A stretch of DNA of 64,000 nt. Origin: Macrolepiota albuminosa (taxonomy: Eukaryota; Basidiomycota; Agaricomycetes; Agaricales; Agaricaceae). Below the pieces are notes generated by a model that saw only the letters and a list, made by a program, of their open reading frames with translations, was not told where the DNA came from and ran no database searches. The translations under genes and the position numbers were made by a program. Numbering within the stretch: position 1 is the first letter of the stretch; each line of letters opens with the position of its first letter. The stretch spans positions 62,001 to 126,000 of the forward strand of contig JAMWFC010000026.1 in the NCBI GenBank assembly GCA_027475525.1, given 5' to 3'. Of the stretch, positions 47,172 to 59,369 are shown in pieces.

Positions 47172-48317
47172 ATGCTGGTGCAGGCTAGGTGTGTGCTACC
47201 CATGATTTCGCCGTGTAACCCGCACGAACCATCAGTACATTCCTGTAGCTCTACAGTTATATGGTCTCGGTTGCCGACCGAGCTTATTCGAGAGATTATA
47301 GTCTACTTGGCCTCTACTGACATCGTAACAGCTCGTAACTTGCGCCTCGTTTGTCGCGACACCAATGTTTGGGTTTTGCCTAGCCTATTCCGATCTCTCA
47401 CGTTCACGACTCCGGATGACATAGCGCGATTCGCCTCGATGCTTCTTCCAAAGCGAAAGTTCCACATACCAGCTCTCAAATCCAATCTTCATACTGCGCC
47501 TCGAGCGCTATCGTCTTACTCGATCGAGTCTCTCGCTCTCATGGTTAACACCCAATTACCTTCCGTCGAGACGGCCCTCGCTAGCGTTGCACCAGCCTTC
47601 TCGCAGCTCAAGAATCTCTATATTACTAGTAGAAACCTTACTTCTAATGCCCACTGGCTACGTCGGTATCCGATACGTCCCACCACCATGGTCATCCTTC
47701 ACTTCGGTTTTCCTCATCTTGTGAATTTCCAGGATCCAATATTCCAATGCGTCACCCACCTGTACACATCGACATTCGCTGGTTACCGTGAATCTGACAT
47801 CACGGATCTTCCCCAGCTGACGCATCTTGCTGTACACACCCGTCTCCAACATTCACCGGAAACCATAATGTCAATCACGACCGAATTCCGCCGAGTCCTT
47901 ACATTAGCACCCCGGCTTCAGCTATTTGTCTTTACGATCGACGAAGATGATGTTCCGGCTGAAAAGATCCATGAGTGGAATATGGCGCTGGAGCTGTGCG
48001 TAGAAGACAAACGTTTTGTTGTGCTGCCGCATTTCTGCGACCCGCGTATAGAATGGGAGGGCTTGTTACGAGGGCAACCGGATGTATGGGAACGTGCTCT
48101 GGCATGGTTGGCTGTACTGGACGGAGACGAAGACAATGCTTTTCGATATAGGGCTGTAGCGGAACAACGCTTGCAAGCGGACAGGGCGTGGTTAGCAGGA
48201 TTAAAGCCTAGGGTGGATTGGGAGATCGATATAATACAGCGAGAGGGCTATGCGCCGTTTGAAGGGGACCCTACTGAGAGCCATGAAGCAGTTCGTCGTT
48301 CAATGTCCCACGGTTGA
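47172..48317 (+). CDS. F-box-like protein
   Basis: One exon of 381 residues. An F-box lies at residues about 31-75: WSRLPTELIREIIVYLAS, then LRLVCRDTNVWVLPSLFRSL. F-box proteins recruit substrates to SCF ubiquitin ligases through Skp1. The rest is a basidiomycete-type C-terminus without clear leucine-rich repeats or WD40; it includes a hydrophobic segment (ILHFGFPHLVNF) and a Trp-rich acidic end. The start at 47172 precedes the F-box by 30 residues; ATG 47202 (MISPCNPHEP) is an alternative. Agaricomycetes hold many fast-evolving F-box proteins of this shape, whose substrates are unknown. No operon-like link to its neighbours. Confidence 0.78.
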   Translation: MLVQARCVLPMISPCNPHEPSVHSCSSTVIWSRLPTELIREIIVYLASTDIVTARNLRLVCRDTNVWVLPSLFRSLTFTTPDDIARFASMLLPKRKFHIPALKSNLHTAPRALSSYSIESLALMVNTQLPSVETALASVAPAFSQLKNLYITSRNLTSNAHWLRRYPIRPTTMVILHFGFPHLVNFQDPIFQCVTHLYTSTFAGYRESDITDLPQLTHLAVHTRLQHSPETIMSITTEFRRVLTLAPRLQLFVFTIDEDDVPAEKIHEWNMALELCVEDKRFVVLPHFCDPRIEWEGLLRGQPDVWERALAWLAVLDGDEDNAFRYRAVAEQRLQADRAWLAGLKPRVDWEIDIIQREGYAPFEGDPTESHEAVRRSMSHG

Positions 48318-48435
48318 TTGCCTTTTTTTACCAGTACCCTTCGACTTGTCAGTGTTTCTTCACTCTGAAGTCCATGTGTAAAGATTCGTTGTCTTTAGAG
48401 ATCTCTTCCGTTGTGAGGGGCTGATGCTACCTTTG

Positions 48436-49490
48436 CTAAGTCGACAGGATGGCTTGCAGTGTCGTTAGCAACGCCGTATATTCGAAGCATTTCATATCAT
48501 TAACCTTCAGCTTCATTACCCACCCTCTTCTTTCCATGAGAAAACCTGTCGAGACCTGTAAGCAAAAGTGAAGCATATCTTGGGGTTTGATCTTCCACCC
48601 AAATTGTTTCCGTCTTCCATAATGTTGCGGCATCCTTGATCTGGATTCAACTGGTTTCCGATCTTCGTCGCGTTTAGAACGCACATGCAATTCTCTCTTG
48701 AATGTCTGCTTACTAAAGTTGTCATCGAATGCATATTCAATCAATGTCTGGGTAACTTTGCTGGCACCCCTCTGTTGCAAAAGCGTTTGTCGATTGTGAA
48801 TTAAGGTATTGACGAAACTTACGGTAAGCGATATCGACCTCATAGATAATGTCCCTGTATCTGGAATACACTGGAAGTATGTGTTGGTGCTTGGCTATCT
48901 ATTGACATGCAGTCAAGACGGGCTCTACGATTGGACTTTAAAAGAAAAACAAACCAGTTAGCTGGCTCGGTCCTTGTCTATGCTTCTCGAGGTTGACCAA
49001 TTGACGAACCATGATCGGTTTCCTGTTTCCTTCCACAGTCTCGAATTGTCAAGTCTAATTGTCTGTCTTCTACTGCTCGCTGTTCCCTCTGCCCAGCATG
49101 AGAATATCAGGACAGTCTTCTTCCGTGAGAACACGTGGAACGTCTGGACGGATTCCTGTCCCAGATGACATCCTTTCTTCCTGCCTGATTCTCCAACCTA
49201 TGCGCCCACCATGTTCACATTGCTCCTACGCATGCGAGGCATGTTTTAGAATGGCATGTAAATTACCTTCTGGTCCTCAGAAGTTTCCTTCACTTATGGA
49301 CTTGTTGTCTGAGGTCAATAGTTGCGCGAATTGCGGGAGGGTGTACACTTGCTTCTCCGTCTCATGTTCATGTTCCATTGTTCTAGAATCCTGCTTATCT
49401 GCGCATAGTTTCAGACAGGAAAGCGACAGTACCCCAAATGTTAGTGGAAAAATCGGCGTCTTGTCGGGATTTCCCTTTGATGTTTCCATT
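48436..49490 (-). other. Possible spliced gene, minus strand (weak)
   Basis: Three minus-strand frames look more protein-like than their surroundings: 49277-49489 (TLPQFAQLLTSDNKSISE), about 49060-49180 (GTGIRPDVPRVLTEEDCPD) and 48436-48843 (basic, KRELHVRSKRDEDRKP). Introns could join them, but I could not build a consistent exon chain and no domain is recognised. It may be a decayed or lineage-specific gene, or chance. Confidence 0.2.
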
Positions 49491-50228
49491 TTAGGATATT
49501 ATTCATCCACTCTGCGCCCACTATGCGTGCGAGCCATGTTTCTCGTTCAATGGGCTTGTACGGCATATAGTTGTTTTCCATTCATACATCTGACCTTCTT
49601 CCTTTCCCTGCGGCGTCCTCCATGGGGCTGTAGGACGGCGACGCACTACACATGTAGAAGCGTCGGAAGAATGCTAGAAGTGAACCATGTGCGGTTACCT
49701 CCGGCCGCTTAGGTGCTAGATGCCGCCTCGTGCAGTCATCCAGGTTTGACCTCAAGCAGGGCCGAGAACAGTGGATGTTCTTGAGTGAGTATTCACCCTA
49801 CAATTGATAGCATCTCGTCCTTCAAGCATGCGCTTCGAACTTCTTGGGTATCACGCTGCTCAATCTGATGAAGCGATATTGAATTCAGTAAACAATGGAG
49901 AAACACTCGTCGCGTATTTAAGTTGGGACTTTTCGCGAACCAGCATTTGAACAAAGGATAACGTGTAATCTTATCTCCCCCTGCAATCTTATCTCCTATG
50001 CTTCTTCGACGATCAATGATCCGAAATGGATTTGGCTCTTCTCTCTCTTTTTTTTTTTCAAGGACCTGAAGAACAGGTTAAAAAAGCGCAACCAGAGCTC
50101 TGTGATAATCTCGTTCTCACTGCTCGTCTCCAAAAAACTCGCGAATCGCTAAACTGAATTTGTTCTGTGGAACCTGCCTCGACAATCAGCGTCTTGATCA
50201 TTTTCATAATTTCACGAATTTCTTTTTT

Positions 50229-51422
50229 ATGCCTGGAAAACAACACTCGAATTTTAACCAGTACTCAGGTTATTATCGATATGTCGATGATCTGTCAGGG
50301 AATTGGTTTGCTAGCCCCGAGGTGAAGACACTGTCTCCTTTCGAAACCGCCTTGCAGGGCACACTACAACCTACAGAGATTGTCTTAGCCGATGAGCCAG
50401 TCCAGTCACCCATCAGAGATCAACCGAAATATACACGGCGTGCACTTGCTAATCTATTGCGCAAATTGGCGGACAAGATCGATGGTAATATATTCTACTA
50501 CCGTAGGCTTCCAGAGCCTATCTGAAATTTAACTCTCATAGGTGAGATCACGACAGTCCAAAATATAAACACACAGTCAGTCGTCAATGAGGCGGCTGGT
50601 TCAGATGAATCGGAATTGAAAGTTCCTTTACGGGATTGGAAAGCATGGGGCTACTATGCCCGTCCCAAACTTTATCGTGATGGAGGATACGTTGAAAATT
50701 ATCGTGAGTTGTATTGTTCCAGGAGATCTGGAGTCTCAACACATTCTTCAGCCCCTTTATCATATATTTCGCCTCGTGTGAACGTAGAGGAGGTTTATCA
50801 AAACCTCATGGATGCTTCAGGAATGTTCCACCCAGAACGATGGATACCAGGTTTGCAGCATCCAGCGTTGCCTCCGCGGCCCAAGCGATGGAAAGAGCAT
50901 ACCTGCGGTGTTCCGATGCCTTTCCCTTGGCGTTGTCAGCTTAACCCCTTGTTGCAGCATTTGACGTTCGACAAGCCCCCGTTGGATTGGGACATTCGCC
51001 ACAATCCTGCCAGTCTCTGCTATCTCGGAAGAACTGGGGATTCTCTAATTCCAATTTCGGCGCCTGATGGAGCTCAGCCGGCCACATATCCCTTCGTCAC
51101 ACATATGTACATCAACTCTCTGGCTGACGATCCATATCCGGAGCATTTTTGGCCTTTCTACGTAATTAACGAACATGGAGTGACAGTCGGTGACGTCCTT
51201 GTGAAAATATGGGAAAACTTCCAGGAGCATATCAGCCTCGCTGAGTTTGAGTCGTGGGCGAACTTGCTCAGTCGACAACAGACGACTTGTTTCTCAGCCA
51301 GGATGCGAGGATCTCGTGTTGAAGCACGCCGCAATGATATTGTTGGTACTCAGTGCCTGTTCAAAGGCTTGGAGCCTCATCCTGATCGTACAGGATGGTC
51401 TATGTTTCTCGGTATAGGATAA
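50229..51422 (+). CDS. Protein with C-terminal DUF6699-like domain
   Basis: Two exons, 50229-50484 and 50542-51422, with a 57-bp GT...AG intron (50485-50541); the spliced frame gives 378 residues. I chose ATG 50229 (MPGKQHSNF); ATG 50160 in the same frame is less likely. Residues 1-200 are tyrosine- and arginine-rich and look disordered. From about residue 218 the sequence follows the pattern of a basidiomycete domain of unknown function (DUF6699): LNPLLQHL, PLDWDIRHNP, ATYPFVTHMYINSL, WPFYVINEHGVTVGDVLVKI, then a C-terminal CLFKGLEPHPDRTGWSMF. Such proteins are expanded in mushrooms; their role is unknown. The assignment rests on pattern memory. Confidence 0.72.
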
Positions 51423-51946
51423 TGCTTCTGAAAATTCTATTAAAATGATACTTGGCAGTGTTTGTCGCAATACCCTTGTATCTGTGTTGATACTTAACAA
51501 AACCTAGTTAATACTTAGTAGCAGAAGAAAACAGTTTAACAATCGAAATCGACAAAGACTCTGGATGAATCAATCAAATTGCAATATCTTAAAGAGATTA
51601 ACTATGGATACATAATGAATGTCCAATCAATGATGCCCAAACGTCGTGAGGATACAATCGATGCTCACCTGGATAAGCACGTCGAGGCGGAGACTCCATG
51701 TCAACGTACGCTCCTAGGGCATGAAAAATGCAAAAAGTTTCAAGGTTCACCCGTGAAGAGGTGGTGGGGCCTTCAATAGTCATTGAAGAGAGATGCTTGA
51801 AGCCATCGGAGAAGGACTGTCGCTTTTTGTATGAACGCGCTGAAGTTATATCGGGCCGACTTTATCAGACTGCAAAACGGTCCGCATACCGGGCCGCCTT
51901 GTCCTATTAATCCAACCATCGATAACTTGTCCTCGATTGCAGGACC
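51423..51946. other. Intergenic between DUF6699-like and aldo-keto reductase genes
   Basis: It likely holds the 3' end of one transcript and the promoter of the next. Two open frames of about 60 codons have no recognisable features. Confidence 0.4.
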
Positions 51947-53393
51947 ATGACCACCGTGCCCATCATCACACTCAATAACGGTAGCAAAGTTCCAGCTCTC
52001 GGGCTAGGTGAGGTTGCAATTCTCTCCATTCAAGTTGGCAAACCGACTGGCTGCAGGGACTTGGCAGTCGAAACCTGAAGAAGTCAGGGGTGCAGTATCT
52101 TATGCATTGAAGGACGCAGGATACAGGCATATCGATTGCGCTTGGTAATCTTCTTCCAATAGATCTCTCGGTCATTCTTGTCATAGTTTATACAGGGGTT
52201 ACGGAAACGAGCGGTATGTTGGTGAAGGTATACGTGACTCTGGTGTTCCTAGGTCAGAGATTTTCGTAAGTATGAGCATATCAATGCTTATCTGGACTCA
52301 TCTGACGATGCCTGTGTTACTTAAGATCACCAGCAAACTCTGGGGTACGTGGCACTCGCGTGTTGAGGAGTGTCTAGACCAAACGCTCGCGAATCTTGGC
52401 ACCGATTATCTTGATTGTGCGTTGAAATGCAGACGATTTAAACTACTAATGCAAAGCTTCACTATTAGTGTACCTCGTACATTGGCCTGTTCCGCTCAAT
52501 CCAAATGGCAATCACCCCATCTTCCCAACACTTCCTGACGGAACACGAGACATCGACCACTCATGGAAGTTGTCAGACACGTGGAAACAGATGGAGGCAC
52601 TCTTGAGGAAAGGTATGTGGATCATGCCTTGTTTGCACGATCTTATCGCTGATCTATGCTAAACTTTCCTCAATAGGAAAGGTAAAGGCAATTGGAGTAT
52701 CTAACTTCTCGAAAGCGAAGCTTGAAGAGATCCTACCTACTGCTGAAGTAGTCCCCGCTGTCAATCAAGTAAGATATCAAATAATTGTCCCTTACTAACA
52801 GAAGTTTTGAACATGATTTCCAGCTCGAACTCCATGTATACAACCCACAACACGAGCTCACCAACTATCTCAAATCAAAGAACATCGTTCCAGAAGCTTA
52901 CTCTCCCCTTGGATCGACCAACTCTCCACTCTTGACTGACGAAACAGTGTTAAAGATTGCTCAGAAATACTCGTTGAGTGCCGCAGACGTGTTGGTTGGT
53001 TATCTCGGTACTTCTTCATACTATCATTTGTTCTCGTTTCTAGCTCAATGTTCCCATTCCGTAGTTTCAAAAGGATTTATCGTCATACCGAAGTCTGTCA
53101 CGCCGTCTCGTATTGCTTCCAACCTCAACGGACCCTTGACTGCATTGAACAAGCTCGGAGCTACTGATATTGCCGAGCTGGACGGACTTGCTGCTGCTGG
53201 GAAACAGAAGAGGTTTGTGATTGTTCACATGTTTGAGTCCGCTCATGTTGAGGTTAATTTTCGTCCGAAACTTAGATTTGTTACCCCGCCGTGGCGTAAG
53301 TGCATTATATTTCCGAAGAGAGGGACACTGAGATGTCCTATCCCCGCAGCTCTTGAACTTGGATTTGATAATTGGCCTCCTTACAAGAAGTAG
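51947..53393 (+). CDS. Aldo-keto reductase (AKR), ten exons
   Basis: Exons 51947-52007, 52057-52144, 52196-52265, 52326-52416, 52469-52612, 52677-52768, 52824-53007, 53065-53212, 53276-53295 and 53350-53393 are separated by GT-AG introns of 49-64 bp. Together they give exactly 314 codons (313 residues), the usual AKR size. The catalytic tetrad is complete: Asp47 (RHIDCAW), Tyr52 (GYGNE), Lys77 (ITSKLWG) and His108 (LYLVHWP). The NADP(H)-binding region has KAIGVSNFS and IPKSVTPSR. The C-terminus (FVTPPW, LGFDNW) resembles fungal GCY/glycerol-dehydrogenase-type members. It should reduce aldehydes or sugar aldehydes with NADPH in the cytosol. The myo-inositol oxygenase gene 835 bp downstream on the same strand suggests D-glucuronate as one substrate, but AKR specificity cannot be read from sequence. 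Confidence 0.9.
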
Positions 53394-54228
53394 ATGTTAA
53401 TGCCCAAGTTTTGTAGAGAGGTACAAATATAATTACGATCGAGATCACTCAGATATTTATACATCGGCATTGCTCAGCCATCTGTTGGATGGGTAAGCAT
53501 CCTGACTTCTGACACAGCTTCATGTTCTCCAAGGACCAAGTTGAAACGTTTGCATCTGGAACGGTCATGAAGGTACCTGTTAATCATCTATAAAGCGGCA
53601 CGCCCTTCTTGGTATGTTCCATGCAAGACAAGTAGTTGGTCTTTGGCCGTTTTCAGGGATCCCTCGCTTCTCATTTTGGAGACATGAATCCGAATTATGT
53701 TATTTTCCTATCCTCGTCGGCTGTGGATATCCTGACTGATGGTCTGAGGGGCCTATCATGATCCCACCAATCCATGGATTAATGGCGATGCATAAATTTT
53801 CGACATCGTCATTCAAAAAGGTGATTACTTTCCCCCGACGTTTCAGAGTGAATAGTTTGATTGACAAACTGATATTAGATTCAGCACGAGCACAACGTTG
53901 CTAAATCCATGCCTCGGCATGAGAACGACTAACGCAAAAACGCCGCAAAGGCTGTATCTATGCTATACATGCATGTCGCACGTGGAGAGGGGGCAGGCAC
54001 ACCATGATTCTGTAACAGTACTGCCCCTACTCCATTCACCGACGTTGTCGCCATCCGCCATATTGATCGGAAGGGCCGATCTCACCAAGCGCTTTGAAGC
54101 CTGCGATATGTACCGATAAACCCGATCTTGATAGGAACACCCCACGACAACCTTTATAAAGACTCATGTTCAGCTATGGTTATCCTGAAACCTCCATCAC
54201 AACTACACTCGACCCTCATTGAATCAAT
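53394..54228. other. Intergenic between AKR and myo-inositol oxygenase genes
   Basis: The 835-bp spacer has no supported gene. It must hold the AKR terminator and the promoter of the oxygenase gene. No shared motif with the AKR promoter was noticed by eye. Confidence 0.4.
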
Positions 54229-55485
54229 ATGCCGACCGCAGCCAGTGGACATGACCTTGATAAGACTTCGGACGAGATTGACGAAGGTACTTCAAAATAC
54301 ACAATCGGGAAACATCACTAATTGCTCCACTAGTCAACGTCCTGAAAGGCCGACTTTGGGACGACGAAGCCCAGTTTGACGCGGACAAGGACAAAGAAAA
54401 GTTCAGAAACTATGAGTTGGCTTGCGACCGCGTCAAGAACTTCTATAAGGAACAACACGGTCTCTTTCTATCCAATTACTTAGCTTGTCATTCTTTCCTG
54501 ACGCTCTTGCGTAGAGAAGCAAACCGTGAAATTCAATATACAGGCTCGTGTCAACTTTAAAAAAAGATCGCGTGCTCGAATGGGTATCTGGGAAGCCATG
54601 GAAATGCTGAACACACTGGTCGACGAATCGGATCCAGACGTTAGTCACAGTCATTTGCACGTATTCTGACCTAACAGTTTCTGTGCAGACGTCGTTGTCA
54701 CAGATCGAGCATCTTCTTCAGACGGCTGAGGCCATTCGAAAGGACGGGAAGCCTGAGTGGATGCAGGTTCGTATACTGGTCATTTCTGACTTTTGTGTTT
54801 CATGTAACATCGGGTCCTTTCGTAGGTCGCTGGATTGGTGCACGATCTCGGTAAACTATTGCTCCTTTTCGGATCCGAAGGACAATGGGATGTTGTGGGG
54901 GTGAGTGATTGTAGTGAAGAAACTTTTAATGCCGTACTCACGAAAATTTCCTTCAGGACACATTCGGTAGAATGACTATTTTCCGTCTTTTTGCAAGCAC
55001 TGACGTGTCTACCCCAGTCGTTGGATGCCAGTATCCAGATAAGATAATCTATCCTGATACCTTCACCATGAATCCGGATTATAACGACGAAATATACTCT
55101 ACGAAGTACGGGATCTATGAACCACATTGTGGGCTCGATAATGTCATGTTATCCTGGGGACACGATGAAGTGAGTAGTAGAATAAATAGCCTTCGGTGGG
55201 ATCTCACACAATCTTCAGTATATCTATCATGTTCTTAAAGACCAAAGCACCCTGCCCGAGGAGGCGCTTGCTATGATCCGTTATCACAGCTTCTATCCCT
55301 GGCATCGGGAAGGCGCGTACTCACATCTTACCAATGAGAAGGATGAAAGAATTCTCGCTGCTGTGCGTGCATTCAACCCCTATGACCTATATAGCAAATC
55401 CGACACCCCCTGTGATGTCGCTAAACTCCGTCCATACTACGAAGGATTGATAGCGAAATTTTTTCCTCCATTAATTGACTGGTGA
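54229..55485 (+). CDS. MIOX: myo-Inositol oxygenase, eight exons
   Basis: Exons 54229-54286, 54334-54459, 54515-54639, 54689-54766, 54826-54900, 54957-54966, 55018-55169 and 55219-55485 (GT-AG introns, 47-59 bp) give 297 codons, 296 residues, a normal MIOX length. The enzyme uses a mixed-valent diiron centre and O2 to cleave myo-inositol to D-glucuronate. All six expected iron ligands are present: His111 ([11 protein letters not shown]), His135-Asp136 (GLVHDLGK), His206 (SWGHDEY), His231 (RYHSFYPWH) and Asp264 (PYDLYSK). The conserved [11 protein letters not shown] and EPHCGLDNV blocks also match. Exon 6 is only 10 nt long, yet it is needed to keep DTF and the frame. This is the first step of inositol catabolism; the AKR just upstream could do the second. 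Confidence 0.95.
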
Positions 55486-55820
55486 AGTCTATTATTGCGA
55501 AACTTTTGTATACCACTTTGTCCTTACTGTAAGACTTAATTATTTGTACTTCTACAGCAGTTACTACATGCTAGAGGGTGTGCGGCGAGAGGTGCAAGTT
55601 GGACATATTACATAATGTTATGAACATTTATTTGTACTTCAAGTCTTTTGTCGCGTTCATCATCCCGGTCTGTTCTTTCTTGTCGTCGGTCAGTTCTCCC
55701 GCTACTCACAGTCTCTCTTGTCTCCTCCACGGTCAGCTCTTCTAGCCCTAATCCTTGACAATACATAGTATAAGCGTGATAGCCGCTGGCATGGTTTAAT
55801 GCTTGAATTTTTTAGGATTA
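55486..55820. other. 3' flank of the myo-inositol oxygenase gene
   Basis: AT-rich sequence without a gene. It marks the return from the gene island to transposon fossils. Confidence 0.35.
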
Positions 55821-55821
55821 G

Positions 55822-58130
55822 ATGTCGATTAACCAGATAAGATGTGATGGATGCCCAGCGGATCACCCACCTTCGACCCAGTCAAAGTCCGAGAGATATG
55901 TTATAGAGTTTATGGCACTACGAACCACTGTAGCTACTGAGGAAGCTATAAAGGAACAGGGCTTCCATCCAGTTAAAGTATGTTACTCCTTTGTTTTACT
56001 ATCACTTATAGTAAGCATTTATCAATTCATAGAATGCATTGTGGTCCATCAAATACGGCAACCTCCATTATGCTCTTATGATATCTTACATTTTGATGAC
56101 AATGGGTTATGGGAAGACCATTTTTTTTAAGGTTTTCAAGTCTCTTATTACTTCTCAAACAGATATTGCTTGCATTGATGCTTGGTATTTCTTTTTATAA
56201 CTAGGTTTTGAAGTTGATTTAATACTCACAATCACCTGCCATTAGTTTCAACTATATGCTACAATGGCAAGAGCTTAATCATTTTGAATTAGTGATGAAT
56301 ATCTTTTTCAATGATGAATCTAAGAATTGTGATAATTTCCAAAGTATTATGTCTTCTACTCTGATTTCACATACTGTTCATGTACTTATGAAATATTCAT
56401 TGTTCTCATAGGTATTCTTATTTTCTGCACAAGATGTGTTATCTACTAATCTAGACTCAGATTTATACCTCCTTCTCTGCTGTGTTTACTCATATCTCAA
56501 TGTCCAAATGTATGCTGGTCTTGATCTTCACACAGAACACACAATTTCAGATGGCAAGAAGAAATTGGAACATGTATTTACACCCCTGATGACAGTAAGC
56601 CTTTTGATCAAATATCAGAGCATTACAAGTAAAAAGTTTGTTGCATCTTAAGAGCTGTATTGAACAAACTCAGGGCACAAGTGATACTGGCATTGATGGA
56701 CTTGAAGATATTGATGATGATGGAATTGGAATAGCTGATAATTCAGAGAGAAAAACAAAGTCATAGAATTTCATCAAACTCCATCTGTGGAAGCATCTGT
56801 TTCACAAGATCATTACTAAAGGGGTTTCTTGTAACTATAGCACCAAGCTACATGAAAAGATGTACAATTCTATCAAGCAATCTTACCTTCATTTGTACTT
56901 TAAGAACTTTGCAAAACAGGTATGCTAGGACTTCTTCCTTGCTTGTCTTCTAAGTTATTATAATTAATTCTGTCTTACATGCAATATTAATAGATACTAG
57001 ATGCAGATCAGTACCTCTTGGTGTTGGGTTTGATTTGATCCAATATAAATCTTCTTGATAGTTATGAAGAGTCCTTAGTACCTAATCCTAAAGATATGAC
57101 CATCACATCGGCTAGTAAACAATTTGCTGGCTTTGATACCAGCATTTATGACTAGTATTGAGAGTTAGGATCTTTGAATTCACTACAACTATTACAGGTT
57201 TTAGAGAAGCACAAGAGCAATGAGGCCTTTGCTCACTTTCAAATCAAGTTGGGCAAGTTCATGACAAGATTCCTTCCTGCATATGGCATTTCTCTTTCTG
57301 ACAGAAAGGCTATGAGTTTCAAAAATGAAAGCAAGGTCCACTAACAAATTTTACACCTATTGTATTATTATCATACTTACTTGGTATCTCTGTTGCTAAT
57401 ATATAACACTATATTGCTATCTTAAAGTCTAGTAAACATACTGTATATGTCGGACTGAGAACTCAAGTCAGATTATTTGCAGTGTAATCCTGAGTTCTAT
57501 GGCCACCCATGTTATAACTGTATTCTCATAAATACTCAAGACAAGCCTTATGTTGCATGTCTTGTTTTTTTTTTGTGCAATATTGATAATTAAGCTTATC
57601 CCTTGACATTGGTGCAACCATTTTCTTCTGTATTCTTAGATCAAGACTAGCAGCAACAGAAGTATATTGATCTGAGCCTACTTTGCTTTTAGATGGATAA
57701 GCAAAAAAATAGTGAATTTATTTCTATACATACTATTATTCATGGTGTAGTCATGGTCCCTGATAGGATTATACTTCATGGCTCACTACTCAACCAAGAT
57801 TATTTTTATTTGACTTTTTAGATGCAGACATATTTCAATGCCCACACAATAACTTATTGTAACAATTTTTTAATTAATACTATAACACATAGATTATAGA
57901 AATACATATAAGCCAATATAAAGATTCAGACATAATAGATATATATAGCAATGCTACTCCAAATCTGATGAACTAACCAAAGCTGTGGACTCTGACCTAC
58001 CTCTGGCATCTATTTCACCAAAACAAAACTAAAACATAAATTCTTCTTTATCTGATCTTACAGATATCAAGCTTTTTGAGGAGAGGCACTTCAGGTTATA
58101 AGTCTAAGAGTGGCAGATTGTCAAGGATAC
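55822..58130 (+). pseudogene. CACTA/Plavaka-like transposase fossil
   Basis: Scattered plus-strand blocks fit a transposase common in Agaricomycetes. They are MALRTTVATEEAIKEQGFHP (ending near 55978), NALWSIKYGN after a GT...AG gap (near 56032), SYDILHFDDNGLWEDHFF in another frame (56077-56130), KGVSCNYSTKLHEKMYNSI (about 56820-56880) and SNEAFAHFQIKLGKFMTRFL (near 57214). The NYSTK-x-EKM block resembles the NTKPNEK motif I associate with Plavaka-type elements. Stops and frameshifts are frequent. The family name is tentative; a KDZ relative or another DDE superfamily is possible. Confidence 0.45.
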
Positions 58131-59340
58131 CAAAATAGTTGAACAAAGAGCTTTGTCTAAATCACTTATTAAATGTCAATGCTATGCCTTAGTTATGATT
58201 CCATAGGGACGGAGAAGGATGGGGGGGGGGGGCTAATTACAATTTATTTATTTTCCAGCGGCACCTTCCAGTACAGCTACTGTGCCATGACTTTTGAGAT
58301 GTTACTTAAAAGGTTTAACTGAAACTAATTATCTTAAGAAAGGTGTTTCTTTATATTTAAATGACCTTCTACGTAGTCCTGACCTAAAGAATGAAACCTT
58401 TATAAATCCTTTCTTAATCCGCCCTTTGCCTTTCCCCCCCCTAACCTTAAACCTACAAGGGTTTGGGGAAGGGGGGGAAGTTGGCTTTGAGGGCAAAGGC
58501 AGAGGAGGAAAGGAAGGATGGACTCCTTTTGTTCTTCTCCTCCACTAGTAGTACTTAGGCCGAAGGCCTTAGTAGTAGTACTTCCTCTAGAATGCAAGTT
58601 CAAGTGCTACCTGCATTTCTTGTGTGCTCAGCATTCTGAGTTCTAGAAATTCATAAACAAGGAGAAAAATTGAAGAAAAAATATTTGATTTAGATAGATG
58701 CTCAAATCTGATTATCCATCAGATCTCTGATAAATTTTGATGATTCAGTCTGTCAATGATCAATTTCAACCATCTTTCTCTTCCAGAACAAAGCAGAGTA
58801 GAGGCATATGCCTTACTAATAGAATCACCCCTATCATCTGACACATTATCTTTCATGACCAGTATTTGATCCTGACTCTCCATTCAAAATTCATGTAATG
58901 CAGAGCAGTGACCATTGTTTGAATTGACTTTAACTATTTTTTGATAGGATCTCATTGGCTGGACTTTCTGAATTTTATTATTCAATTTAAGAATAAACTT
59001 TCACTTGACTTAGATCATACATTCTAAACCTGGACTTGCCAATTCAACAGATGCATTATCATTACAATGTATGCACCATTCTAGTCAAATCTCAATCTGA
59101 ATCAGTGCATTTGAATCATTCTCATCAAATTCTACAGAGATATATAAAGCCTCAATTCTCACATTTTTGCAGCCCACACTTGCTCATTGAAGTCAACATT
59201 GTCATTATGATGTCTGCTCAGTCTCTGTCAATAAACCTTACAACAATGCCCTTGGTCTCATTGTTCTTGCACTGAGATCTTGTGCCTCTGAAATGCAGTA
59301 TGTAAGATTTGTTCTTGTACATTGATGGGATTTATATCAT
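58130..59340. other. AT-rich, no supported gene
   Basis: Holds a G12 run (58221-58232) and short purine-rich patches (58436-58520). No domain is recognisable. It may be decayed intron or transposon sequence. Confidence 0.4.
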
Positions 59341-59369
59341 TGCATGTATCTCTTATCTATATTTTGTAG

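Noticed and set aside
50730..50748. A second GT...AG intron in the DUF6699-like gene
   Set aside because: GTGAGTTGTATTGTTCCAG is only 19 nt, too short to splice, and the frame is open through it.
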